Shown here: one piece after another, positions 33,540 through 42,517 of the stretch
Layout: the number at the start of each line of letters is the position of its first letter
How positions within the stretch are numbered: position 1 is the stretch's first letter
Assembly (NCBI RefSeq): GCF_000337555.1
Contig: NZ_AOIO01000003.1
Coordinates: 1-42,884 of the forward strand
Length of the DNA stretch: 42,884 bases
Source of the DNA: Natrialba asiatica DSM 12278
GTDB lineage: Archaea; Halobacteriota; Halobacteria; Halobacteriales; Natrialbaceae
Direction of reading: 5' to 3'
The notes under the pieces: generated by a model
What the model was told of the DNA's origin: nothing
The model's database searches: none
What the model saw: the letters and a program-made list of their open reading frames with translations, nothing else
Made by a program: the position numbers and the translations under genes

Positions 33540-34411
33540 TGAGTACGAAATCCCGAACTCGAGCTCTGTTCGACGACGTGTCGCTTACCGGCGACCGACT
33601 CCGCACGATCGGACTCTACGCCGCCCTCTACGGGACGGCGTTCCTGTTCATGCTCCCCTACTGGTACATGTTCGCCACGTCGTTCATGACGCGAGACCTG
33701 GTCTACGCCGAAGTGCCACACCTAATCCCGTGGGACCTCACGTTTTACTGGTACGAGTACCTGCTCAACAATTCGTTGATCGTCCAGTGGACGGCCAACA
33801 CGGTCATTCTGGCCGCGATCACGACGCTCGTCGTGATTCTGATCGACGCGATGATCGCGTACTCGCTGACCCGGCTCGACTGGCCGGGACGCCGTGCGAT
33901 CTTCGCGATCATCGTAGCCAGTTTCATGGTACCCGGAATCGTCAATCTCGTCCCGGTGTACATCATCGTGAGCGAACTCGGGTTGGTCAACTCCATCTGG
34001 GGTGTCGTCCTTCCGAGCGCCGCCAACCCGCTCGGCGTGTTCATGCTCGTCCAGTTCTTCAAGGATATCCCGGAGGAGCTAGAGGAGGCGGCCCGGCTCG
34101 ACGGGTTCTCGCGGCTCCGCGTGTTCACGCACATCGTGTTGCCGCTGATGCGGTCGGCGCTTGCGGCGCTCGGACTGTTCATCTTCATCTGGACGTGGAA
34201 CGCCTTCGTCTGGCCGCTGCTCATCTTCCAGGACGATTCGATGTACACGCTTCCGATCGGGCTGGTGACGCTACAGGATAACCTGGGTGTCACAGAGCCG
34301 GGCGTGATCATGACCTCGGCCGTGGTCGCCTCGGTACCGCTTCTATTGGTCTTCCTGGTGATGCAAAAACACCTCGTTCGAGCCGTCGAAATGCAGGGGA
34401 CGACGAAGTGA
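33539..34411 (+). CDS. Sugar ABC transporter permease (MalG/UgpE type)
   Basis: The 290-residue protein is the second permease: AFLFMLPYWYMFATSFMTRD, VPGIVNLVPVYIIVSELGLV, PSAANPLGVFMLVQFFKDIP, EELEEAARLDGFSRLRVFTH (EAA loop) and TWNAFVWPLLIFQDDSMYTL. These are the MalG/UgpE signatures. It pairs with the preceding permease to form the channel. It overlaps the previous stop (TAATG) and the next start (GTGA). Confidence 0.93.
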   Translation: MSTKSRTRALFDDVSLTGDRLRTIGLYAALYGTAFLFMLPYWYMFATSFMTRDLVYAEVPHLIPWDLTFYWYEYLLNNSLIVQWTANTVILAAITTLVVILIDAMIAYSLTRLDWPGRRAIFAIIVASFMVPGIVNLVPVYIIVSELGLVNSIWGVVLPSAANPLGVFMLVQFFKDIPEELEEAARLDGFSRLRVFTHIVLPLMRSALAALGLFIFIWTWNAFVWPLLIFQDDSMYTLPIGLVTLQDNLGVTEPGVIMTSAVVASVPLLLVFLVMQKHLVRAVEMQGTTK

Positions 34412-35124
34412 CCATGTCAGGAACACAAACGCCCCCGCAGTCGGAAACGACGGTGCGTGCGAAATCACAGAGTTCAGGCGTGGATCCGTTGTACGCCGCG
34501 TGTCGGGGGACCACTCGGTTCGTCTGGGACCACCTCGTCTCGGTGATCGGAATCAGCCTCGCCTGGTTCCTCGCGTCGCTGCCGATCGTGACGATCGGAC
34601 CGGCGACGGTCGGCGCGTACCGCGCGGTGCTGTCGCTGCGCGAGGACGGCGCGGATCGCGTCGACTGCGAGGCGGTCGCCACGACCGTCCGTCGCCAGTT
34701 CGTCCACGCAACGCTGCTCGCGCTCGTTCCGCTGGCGCTGCTCGCAATCGCGACGAATTACGCGCTCGCGTTCCTCGCCACCGGAACGGTCGCGGCGGGA
34801 CTTCTCGCGCTCTGCTGTACGTACGTAGGTCTGTACGCCGGACTCGTACTGATTCCGACGCTGCTCGAGTTGGCCGCGGGTACGTCCGCGACCGCCGCGT
34901 TGGCAGCTGGGTATCGCTGGACGGCCTCCCACCCCGTCGGCGCGGTTTCCCTCGGCGTCGTGACGGGCGCCCTGTTTCTCGTCACGGTGGTATTGACCGT
35001 CGCCGTTGCCCTGCTGTTCGCCGGCGTCGCATTCGGGCTTCACACCGAGTTCATCGCCGACGTTTCCGAGCCCGCCGAATCGAACCGCGATCACCACGGC
35101 GAACGTACGATAGCCACATCATGA
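34408..35124 (+). CDS. DUF624/YesL-like membrane protein
   Basis: The 238-residue protein has a polar N-terminus, then several hydrophobic helices. DPLYAACRGTTRFVWDHLVS, then WFLASLPIVTIGPATVGAYR and AVLSLREDG, match the start of DUF624 (YesL) proteins, where the second stretch is the hallmark. In bacilli YesL genes lie in oligosaccharide ABC transporter operons and the function is unknown; a chaperone or regulatory role at the transporter is guessed. The GTG at 34408 overlaps the previous stop; ATG 34414 is an alternative. Confidence 0.78.
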   Translation: MTMSGTQTPPQSETTVRAKSQSSGVDPLYAACRGTTRFVWDHLVSVIGISLAWFLASLPIVTIGPATVGAYRAVLSLREDGADRVDCEAVATTVRRQFVHATLLALVPLALLAIATNYALAFLATGTVAAGLLALCCTYVGLYAGLVLIPTLLELAAGTSATAALAAGYRWTASHPVGAVSLGVVTGALFLVTVVLTVAVALLFAGVAFGLHTEFIADVSEPAESNRDHHGERTIATS

Positions 35125-35220
35125 GTCGCAATACAGCCACCCGACATCCGCGCACCGCCACCCCGACGACGGGCGAATCGACGCACCGGGTCGTTTTCCC
35201 GGTTCAACGGAGGATTCACT

Positions 35221-36411
35221 ATGGTTAACACGGACGAGACGACCGCAGCGGTATCGTTCGACGACGTTCGAAAGGTGTACAACGACTACTTCGTCGCCGT
35301 CGACGAGTTCAACGCCCACATCGAGGACGGGGAGTTCATCACCGTCGTCGGGCCGTCCGGGTCGGGGAAGTCGACGCTGCTTCGGATGATCGCCGGTCTC
35401 GAGACGATTACCGCCGGCGACATTCGGATCGGCGACGAGAGTATCGCGGGAGTCGAGCCCCAAGACCGGGGTATCGCGATGGTGTTCCAGAATTACGCGC
35501 TGTATCCGCACATGTCCGTCGAGAAGAACATGGCCTACGGGCTCCGACTGACGACGGACCTGGCCGACGACGAGATCGAACGGCGGGTCCGCGAGACGGC
35601 CGACATGATGGGGATCGAGGACGAACTCGACAGCAAGCCGAGCGAACTCTCGGGCGGCCAGCAACAGCGCGTCGCGACGGGTCGGGCGATCGTCCGCGAT
35701 CCGAAGATCTTCCTGATGGACGAGCCGCTGTCGAACCTCGACGCGAAACTCAAGGTTCACATGCGGACCGAACTCCAGCGGTTGCAGGAAGAACTCGGGA
35801 CGACGACGATCTACGTCACCCACGATCAACACGAGGCGCTGACGATGAGCGACCGGATTATCGTCTTGGACGAGGGTGAACTCCAGCAGTTCGCGCCTCC
35901 CGATGAGGTGTACAACAATCCGGCGAACCGGTTCGTTGCGGACTTCATCGGGAGCCCCGCGATGAACTTCTTCGAGGTCGCCTCGAACGGATCGACGCTC
36001 GTCGGCGACGGATTCGAGTACGATATTCCCGCGCGGATCGCCGACGAACTCGACGGGTCCGCCGGTGACGACCTGGAACTGGGAATCCGTCCCGAGGATA
36101 TCGATTACGATGCGACCGGCACCAATACGGTCCAGGCGACCGTTGAGGTGGTCGAAGTCGCGGGCAGCGACAACTTCGTCTACCTCGACATCGAGGGGAC
36201 CGAGTGCCGCGTTCGAGTGCCCGGCGACGTAAAGCCGGCCGTCGGCGAGCAGGTTACGCTCGCGTTCGATCCCGCCGATATCCATCTCTTCGACGAGCGA
36301 AGCGGCGAGAACCTGTTGGCCGACCTGCGGACGACCGAGCCAGGCACCGCCGAAGCCGATACCGGCGCCGACGCCGCAGCGGCGGAGCAGGAGACCGAAG
36401 AAGTCGCGTGA
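35221..36411 (+). CDS. Sugar ABC transporter ATPase (MsmK/UgpC type)
   Basis: The 396-residue ATPase has Walker A GPSGSGKST, Q-loop VFQNYALYPHMSV, signature LSGGQQQRVATGRAI, Walker B IFLMDEPLSNLDAKL and H-loop YVTHDQHEA. After residue 240 comes a TOBE/MOP-like domain (IRPEDIDYD, DNFVYLDIEG, TLAFDPADIHLFDERSGENL). This is the class that energises oligosaccharide uptake and can be touched by regulatory partners. An SD-like GGAGG lies just upstream. The last 25 residues are an acidic tail. It closes the transporter set after a 96-nt gap that may hold a weak internal promoter. Confidence 0.95.
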   Translation: MVNTDETTAAVSFDDVRKVYNDYFVAVDEFNAHIEDGEFITVVGPSGSGKSTLLRMIAGLETITAGDIRIGDESIAGVEPQDRGIAMVFQNYALYPHMSVEKNMAYGLRLTTDLADDEIERRVRETADMMGIEDELDSKPSELSGGQQQRVATGRAIVRDPKIFLMDEPLSNLDAKLKVHMRTELQRLQEELGTTTIYVTHDQHEALTMSDRIIVLDEGELQQFAPPDEVYNNPANRFVADFIGSPAMNFFEVASNGSTLVGDGFEYDIPARIADELDGSAGDDLELGIRPEDIDYDATGTNTVQATVEVVEVAGSDNFVYLDIEGTECRVRVPGDVKPAVGEQVTLAFDPADIHLFDERSGENLLADLRTTEPGTAEADTGADAAAAEQETEEVA

Positions 36412-36543
36412 GGAATCTCGCTTGTCTCTCGAGAGCGTGAGAAGGCTGCTGGAGTGGCGAACCCGCTCGGGTGTCCGGGACGAGGATAGCGGACCCATCG
36501 GGGAGTTCCACAGCGGTTTGTCATCTAGCTACGGCATCCGTTC

Positions 36544-36577
36544 TTTCCGAAATTTACAACCATTAGCTATTATTAGA
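36544..36577 (+). promoter_or_regulatory. Promoter of the exported GH51 gene
   Basis: TTTCCGAAA at 36544-36552 repeats one half of the inverted repeat before the ABC operon. TTTACAA (36553-36559) or TATTATTA (36569-36576) could serve as the TATA box for ATG 36599. The 187-base gap after the ATPase gene suggests a separate promoter here. Confidence 0.35.
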
Positions 36578-36598
36578 TAGGACAACGATTGAGGGCAC

Positions 36599-39133
36599 AT
36601 GGTTGAGAATGACAACCGATCGTCAGCGAATCGTTCGATGAGACGGCGGCGGTACCTCGGCATCCAGGCCGTAGTTGCGGCCGGTCTAGCGACCGGCGGT
36701 GGACTAGTAGCCGGTAGCGATACCGCGAATGCCGACCGAAAAGCCGGCAACGAGGACCGGGTCGACGATGGCGGCCCGACCGATTCGTTCACGACGACGG
36801 TCACGATGGACGCCGACGAGCGCGGTGAGCGAGCGGTCCCGGAGACGCTGTTTGGACGGTTCGCCGAGCACTACGGCGCACACGAGATCTATCCCGGGAT
36901 CTACGCGGAACACGTCACAAACACGTCGTTCGTCGCCTGGGGACAGGTTCAACCGGATCACGTCTCCCACGTCTACGGGTTCGACGAAGTCGGACGGTAC
37001 GACGGACTTCCATTTCCCTGGGAACCGGTCGGCGACGCCGCGTTCGAGCGACCGTCCGAGGGCGGCGTGCGCGGTCTCGGGACGTGGGAATCCGACGGCG
37101 GGTGGCCGACCGTCGACCAAGAGCCCCGGAACGAACACCAGCGAGTCGCTCTCGACGACGCGGCCGGCGGAGTCAAACAGCGGCTCGCGCTCCCCGACTG
37201 GCGGACGCTCACGTACGAGTTCGCGTTCTCGGCCCGCACCGAGGGTATCGACGCGCTCACGGTTCGACTGACAGCACCCGACGGCGACGTGCTCGCGAGT
37301 ACGACGGTCGAGACGCTCACCAGCGAATGGACGCGCTACGATGAACTCGAATTAGCGCTCACAGACCGTAGCGGGAGCCAACTCGCCGGCGGCGCTCTCG
37401 ACGATATCGCTTCCCCCTACGGCGAGTACGTCCTCGAAATCGTCGCCGAGGGGACGGGTCACGTCGATCTGGACTGGATCTCGCTGCTCCCCGCGGACGC
37501 GGTCAACGGGAAGTTCAACCCGACGACGATCGACCTGATGGACGACCGGAACGTCTCCTTGCTAAAGTGGCCGGGCGGGAACGTTACCAGCACCTACAAG
37601 TGGGAAAACGGGATCGGCCCAGTCGAGGAGCGGCCGATCAGGCCGAACGTTGTGTGGAACGGTCTCGATCCGAACCTCATGGGCACCGCGGAGTACGTCG
37701 AGTTCTGCGAGCTCACCGGCGTCGAACCGACGATCACGGTCGGCGTGACCGTCGAGGATACCGACCGCGAGTTCCAGCCGCCGGAAGCGATCACGCCCGC
37801 GGACGCCGCGAACTGGGTCGAGTACTGCAACGGGTCGACGGACACCGAGTACGGCGCGCTTCGAGCCGAGCACGGCTACGAGGAGCCGTTCGACGTGGAG
37901 GTGTGGGAGATCGGCAACGAGGTCTGGGGCGGCTGGCAGGCCGGCGGCACCCACGACCCGGCGCAGTTCGCCGAGCGGGCGACCGAGTTCGTCGCGGCGA
38001 TGACGGGCGTCGACGAGTCGATCACGGTGATCGTCGACGGGATGGATCCTATGTACGGCGACGAGAACCTCCCCGACCCCGAACGCTGGAACGAGACCGT
38101 GTTCGACGTGGTCGGAGCGGACCTCGACGGGATAGACATGCACCGGTACAACTGGGGGATCCGCGAGGAAGACCCCGGCAGCGTCGAGGAGTGGAAAGCC
38201 GACCACGACGCCGACGGGATCGATTACAACGAGGTCCTGATCATGTTTCCGACCCAGTTCGGGGGACTCATGGCCGAAACCGCCGATATGGCGGCGTCGC
38301 ACGGCCTCGAAGACCCCGAGTTCGTCATCGGGGAATGGGGGCTGTATCCGACGGTCGCCGACGGCGATCCGTGGCCGGGAATGCCGACGATGGCGGGTGC
38401 CGCCTACGTCGCTGGGATGTTCAACGCCTTCATCCGCCAGAGCGACCACGTGCGGCGGGCGAGTCACACGCATCTCCCCGTGCGGATGTTTCCGCCGGAG
38501 CACGTCGATCACCCGGCGGATCCGAATCCGTTGCTCCCGGTGGGGTACACGCTGGCACTGTACGCGTCCGTCTTCGACGACGATCGGACGTGGGAGGTGA
38601 TCGACGCGTCCGTCGACGGCGAGACGCGTGACATCCCCGAAACCGGGGTCCGGATCCGAGCCATGGATGATGTCCCGTACGTCGACGCAGTGTCGATGGC
38701 GACGCCGGACGAGGCTGCACTGTGTACGTTCCTCACGAACCGAAATCTCCGGACGGACGCGGCCGTCACGATCGAGGTTCCCGATTCGTTCGCCCCGGGC
38801 GAGGCGACCGTGACCGTCCAGCGACCGACCGGAGATCCGCACGATCCGCAGGATGAACTCGGCGACGTGCCCGACTCATGGTACGACTGGGAGGCGGACG
38901 TCTACGAGGTCACAACGGAAGCGATGCCGGTTCGTGGAAACGGAACGCTCGACCTTCAATTGCCGCCGTCGGCCGTCGCGCGTATCGAGATCGAGAGCGG
39001 TGCCGCCCGGGGGCCGCCGGAGTGCGAGGAGGGCGTTCCCGGGCGAAAACCGCCAAGCCGCGGAGGTGACAACCCGGGCAGCGGGCCGAAGAACCGCGCG
39101 AGGTCGGAGGAAGCGACTGCGCGCGACGAGTAA
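36599..39133 (+). CDS. Tat-exported GH51 alpha-L-arabinofuranosidase with inserted carbohydrate-binding-like domain
   Basis: The 844-residue protein has an N-terminal Tat signal (MRRRRYLGIQAVVAAGLATG, residues 14-33) without a lipobox. Its catalytic body begins PETLFGRFAEHYGAHEIYPG; residues about 150-300 form an inserted beta-sandwich resembling CBM4_9-type modules of large arabinofuranosidases. The barrel resumes at LLKWPGGNVTSTYKWENGIG, with acid/base E441 in WEIGNEVWGGW and nucleophile E579 in VIGEWGLYP. About 45 basic, disordered residues end the protein. Acting outside the cell, it would release or trim arabinofuranosyl side chains so that the ABC system can import products. Its substrate could be arabinan, arabinoxylan or arabinosylated protein. 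Confidence 0.9.
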   Translation: MVENDNRSSANRSMRRRRYLGIQAVVAAGLATGGGLVAGSDTANADRKAGNEDRVDDGGPTDSFTTTVTMDADERGERAVPETLFGRFAEHYGAHEIYPGIYAEHVTNTSFVAWGQVQPDHVSHVYGFDEVGRYDGLPFPWEPVGDAAFERPSEGGVRGLGTWESDGGWPTVDQEPRNEHQRVALDDAAGGVKQRLALPDWRTLTYEFAFSARTEGIDALTVRLTAPDGDVLASTTVETLTSEWTRYDELELALTDRSGSQLAGGALDDIASPYGEYVLEIVAEGTGHVDLDWISLLPADAVNGKFNPTTIDLMDDRNVSLLKWPGGNVTSTYKWENGIGPVEERPIRPNVVWNGLDPNLMGTAEYVEFCELTGVEPTITVGVTVEDTDREFQPPEAITPADAANWVEYCNGSTDTEYGALRAEHGYEEPFDVEVWEIGNEVWGGWQAGGTHDPAQFAERATEFVAAMTGVDESITVIVDGMDPMYGDENLPDPERWNETVFDVVGADLDGIDMHRYNWGIREEDPGSVEEWKADHDADGIDYNEVLIMFPTQFGGLMAETADMAASHGLEDPEFVIGEWGLYPTVADGDPWPGMPTMAGAAYVAGMFNAFIRQSDHVRRASHTHLPVRMFPPEHVDHPADPNPLLPVGYTLALYASVFDDDRTWEVIDASVDGETRDIPETGVRIRAMDDVPYVDAVSMATPDEAALCTFLTNRNLRTDAAVTIEVPDSFAPGEATVTVQRPTGDPHDPQDELGDVPDSWYDWEADVYEVTTEAMPVRGNGTLDLQLPPSAVARIEIESGAARGPPECEEGVPGRKPPSRGGDNPGSGPKNRARSEEATARDE

Positions 39134-39201
39134 CATCGAGCGGATCCGCGTGACCGGTCACCGGGAAGAGTTACGGTCGTTGCACTGAACTGTGTCATTC
39201 G

Positions 39202-41226
39202 ATGGCATCAATTCGACGCGCTGCGTCGGTCGCCCCGACCGATGTGACCATCGACGACGAGTTCTGGAATCACTGGCTCGAGACGACCCGCAGAGGACTG
39301 CTCGGGCACCACTACGAGCAACTCGAGGAGAGCGGTTGCCTCGAGAACTTCCGCCGAGCGGCCGACGGTGCCGCCGGCGGATTTCGGGGGATGTGGTTCG
39401 CCGATTCGGACGCATACAAGTGGCTCGAGGCGGCGAGTTACGTCCTCGCGTCGCGCGACGGTTCCGGTTCCAGTCCCGATCTCGCTCCCGATTCTGACCT
39501 CCGCCGGCGGATCGACGACGTGATCGACCTGATCGCGGCCGCACAGGCCGAGGACGGCTACTTGAACACCTACTTCGCGCTCGAGGAACCCGAGAAGCGG
39601 TGGACGAATCTCAACATGATGCACGAGTTGTACTGCGCGGGCCACCTCATCGAGGCCGCCGTCGCCCACCATCGCGCGACGGGCGAACAGTCGCTGCTTT
39701 CCGTCGCGACGGCGTTCGCCGACCATATCGATGAGCGCTTCGGCGACGACATCGACGGCGTTCCGGGCCACCAGGGGATCGAACTCGCCCTGGTGAAACT
39801 CGCGCGGACGACCGGCGAGGGGCGGTACCTCGACCGCGCCCGGTACTTCGTCGAACGCCGGGGTCGCGACGACCGTCTGGCGCGGGAACTAGAGCGGCTC
39901 GAGGAGCTCGGCGGCTACGATCCCGAGGACGGAGGCGTCGCCTCGGACGCCCGCGAGGTCTTCTACGAAGACGGCGTGTACGACGGACGCTATGCACAGG
40001 ACCACGCGCCGATCCGCGAACAGGAGTCCGTCGAGGGCCACGCGGTGCGCGCGGCGTACCTCTTCGCCGGCGCGACCGATGTCGCCGCCGAAACAGGCGA
40101 TAACGCCCTCCTCGATCACCTCGAACGCCTCTGGGAGTCCGTGGCTCACCGGCGCATGTACGTCACCGGCGCGATCGGTTCGAGCGCCCACGGCGAGCGG
40201 TTCACGGAAGACTACGACCTGCCTAACGACACCGCCTACGCCGAGACCTGCGCGGCGATCGGGAGCGTCTTCTGGAACCGGCGGCTGTTCGAGTTCACCG
40301 GCCGAGCGCGGTACGCCGATCTCATCGAGCGGACGCTGTACAACGCCGTCCTCGTCGGCCGCTCCCGTGACGGGACCGAGTTCTTCTACGACAACCGCCT
40401 CGCGAGCGACGGCAATCATCACCGTCAGGAGTGGTTCGAGTGTGCGTGCTGTCCGCCCAACATTGCGCGAGTGCTCGCCGCCCTCGGGCGTTACCTGTAC
40501 GCGACCGGTGGCGAGTCGGACGAACGGTGTCTCTACGTGAATCAGTACATCGGAAGTTCGGCGACGGCGACGATCGGCGACACTGTCGTTGAACTCGACC
40601 AGACCAGCGGGTTCCCCTGGAACGGCGAGGTGACGCTCGACGTCGAGCCGGCGACGCCGACCGAGTTCGCCCTTCGGCTCCGGGTTCCGTCGTGGTGTGA
40701 GGACGTATCGATTCGCGTTAACGGCGAGGCAGTTCCAACGGCACTCGGTGATGACGATTCAGGCAGGAACGGCGAGCGTACGGACGACGGGTACCTCGTC
40801 ATCGAGCGCGAGTGGGACGGCGATCGAGTCGAGATCACCTTCGAAGTACCCGTCGTCCCGGTCCGAGCCCACCCTGCCGTCGCGGCCGACGCCGGACGGG
40901 TCGCGCTCACGCGCGGGCCGCTGGTCTACTGTCTCGAGGGCGTCGATCACGACCGTCCGCCCCACCAGTACCGGATCGAGACTGGGATCAAGAGCGACGC
41001 TGAGACCGAATCGAGCTTCGACGCCGACTACCGGGACGCCCTCCTCGGCGGCGTCGTCGTCGTCACCGCCGCCGCGACGGTTCCCGATCTCGAGGAATGG
41101 GACGGAAAACTGTACCGGCCGGCTGCGGAGCCGAGTCGGAGCCTGGAATCGGTTACCGCCATCCCGTACTACGCGTGGGACAACCGCGCTCCCGGCGAGT
41201 TGCGCGTCTGGCTCCGCGAGCGCTGA
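39202..41226 (+). CDS. GH127 beta-L-arabinofuranosidase (DUF1680), cytosolic
   Basis: The 674-residue protein belongs to GH127 (HypBA1 family): an alpha/alpha barrel with GFRGMWFADSDAYKWLEAAS, NMMHELYCAGHLIEAAVAHH, FYEDGVYDGRYAQDHAPI and GHAVRAAYLFAGATDVAAET. The zinc and catalytic residues are kept: E348 and C350 in YAETCAAIG, and C414, C416 and C417 in EWFECACCPPN, where a cysteine near the end is the nucleophile in HypBA1. There is no signal peptide. Such enzymes cleave beta-L-arabinofuranosyl bonds, for example the beta-1,2 arabinobiose on hydroxyproline-rich plant proteins. It follows the exported GH51 gene by 68 nt and should be co-transcribed. Confidence 0.93.
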   Translation: MASIRRAASVAPTDVTIDDEFWNHWLETTRRGLLGHHYEQLEESGCLENFRRAADGAAGGFRGMWFADSDAYKWLEAASYVLASRDGSGSSPDLAPDSDLRRRIDDVIDLIAAAQAEDGYLNTYFALEEPEKRWTNLNMMHELYCAGHLIEAAVAHHRATGEQSLLSVATAFADHIDERFGDDIDGVPGHQGIELALVKLARTTGEGRYLDRARYFVERRGRDDRLARELERLEELGGYDPEDGGVASDAREVFYEDGVYDGRYAQDHAPIREQESVEGHAVRAAYLFAGATDVAAETGDNALLDHLERLWESVAHRRMYVTGAIGSSAHGERFTEDYDLPNDTAYAETCAAIGSVFWNRRLFEFTGRARYADLIERTLYNAVLVGRSRDGTEFFYDNRLASDGNHHRQEWFECACCPPNIARVLAALGRYLYATGGESDERCLYVNQYIGSSATATIGDTVVELDQTSGFPWNGEVTLDVEPATPTEFALRLRVPSWCEDVSIRVNGEAVPTALGDDDSGRNGERTDDGYLVIEREWDGDRVEITFEVPVVPVRAHPAVAADAGRVALTRGPLVYCLEGVDHDRPPHQYRIETGIKSDAETESSFDADYRDALLGGVVVVTAAATVPDLEEWDGKLYRPAAEPSRSLESVTAIPYYAWDNRAPGELRVWLRER

Positions 41227-41373
41227 TCGACGAACGCGACTCCCTCACGCCGGTCGAGGCGACGAACTCCTCGACGCTAACGGCGCCTACCGAGTACACG
41301 CACAACTCCGCGGCCGAGCGGTCGGTGTGATATGACCGAAACGCGTAAATTCGGCCTCGTAGATGAGTTGTCT

Positions 41374-42516
41374 ATGACTGTGACAGCCGCCGTTATCGGC
41401 ACCGGTACCGAGCCGGAGAACCCGGACCAGGACGGTTACGCGATGGCGTACCACCATGCGAGGGGGTACGACACGACCGAGAGCTGCGAACTCGTCGCCT
41501 GTGCGGACATCGTTCGCGCGAACGCCGAAGCGTTCGCCGACGAGTTCGGACTCCGGGACGACCGTGTTTTCGAGGCCTACGACGCAATGCTTGCGGCCGT
41601 CGAACCCGACATCGTCTCCGTCTGCGTCCCGCCCGCCGTCCACGCGCCGATCGTACTCGATTGCGTGCGATCGGGGGTCGTCGACGCCGTTCACTGCGAA
41701 AAGCCGATGGCCGAAACGTACGGCGACGCTCGTCTGATGGTTCAGGAGGCCGCCCGTCACGATGTCCAGCTCACGTTCAACCACCAGCGCCGTTTCAGCG
41801 ACGCGGTCCGAACGGCGAAGGAACTGCTTGCGGACGGAGAAATCGGCCGTCTCGAGCGCGTCGAGTTCGCGGCACCGGTCGGCATCTTCGACTACGGTTC
41901 GCACTCCTTCGACCTCTGTAACTACTTCGTCGGCGAGACCGCCGGCGAGTGGGTCATGGCACAGATCGATTACCGGGAGGAGAACGTCCAGTTCGGCTCG
42001 CACAACGAGAACCAAGCCGTCGTCTGCTGGGAGTACGAGAACGGCGTCTCCGGACTCGGAACGAGCGACAGCAACCGCGGAGAACGAGGTCCGATGGGTG
42101 TGACCGGCTGTCACAACCGGCTGTGCGGCACCGAGGGGACGATCGAGATCGGGCCGTCTGACGAGGAAGACGAACCGTTACGAATCCGCCGCGCGGGAGA
42201 CGCCTCGTGGCGGACCGTCGACGTCGACGACGACCTCCACGACTGGGTCCTCGTCCACCGCGCGATCGCCGACGTCGTCGACTGTCTCGAAACGCGAACC
42301 GAACCCGAACTCGGCGCGCAAAACGCGTTGAACGCGACCGAGCTCATCTTCGCCGCCTGGGAATCTTCGCGCCGGCGGGGTCGCGTCGATCTGCCGCTCG
42401 AAATCGACGACAATCCTCTCGAGGCAATGGTCGAGAGTGGCGCGCTGACGCCCCAATCCGATGGAGACGATTCCGTGGACGGAGATGGAACGGGGGCGCA
42501 AACGGAGGGAGAGTAA
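41374..42516 (+). CDS. Gfo/Idh/MocA-family oxidoreductase
   Basis: The protein has about 380 residues. It begins MTVTAAVIGTGTEPENPDQD, a GxGTxP-type cofactor loop, then ESCELVACADIVRANAEAFA, VEPDIVSVCVPPAVHAPIVL, the hallmark VHCEKPMAETYGDARLM, and FNHQRRFSDAVRTAKELLAD. The C-terminal sheet contains YGSHSFDLCNYF. The EKP lysine and the later His fit an NAD(P)-dependent sugar dehydrogenase. Haloarchaeal pentose dehydrogenases include members of this family, so oxidation of released L-arabinose is possible, but other sugars are not excluded. ATG 41374 is preferred over 41332. The gene runs directly into the next. Confidence 0.88.
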   Translation: MTVTAAVIGTGTEPENPDQDGYAMAYHHARGYDTTESCELVACADIVRANAEAFADEFGLRDDRVFEAYDAMLAAVEPDIVSVCVPPAVHAPIVLDCVRSGVVDAVHCEKPMAETYGDARLMVQEAARHDVQLTFNHQRRFSDAVRTAKELLADGEIGRLERVEFAAPVGIFDYGSHSFDLCNYFVGETAGEWVMAQIDYREENVQFGSHNENQAVVCWEYENGVSGLGTSDSNRGERGPMGVTGCHNRLCGTEGTIEIGPSDEEDEPLRIRRAGDASWRTVDVDDDLHDWVLVHRAIADVVDCLETRTEPELGAQNALNATELIFAAWESSRRRGRVDLPLEIDDNPLEAMVESGALTPQSDGDDSVDGDGTGAQTEGE

Positions 42517-42517
42517 C

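Noticed and set aside
37562-38842. Minus-strand open frame of more than 400 codons opposite the exported GH51 gene
   Set aside because: It is the shadow of the GH51 catalytic domain, whose active-site motifs are on the plus strand.
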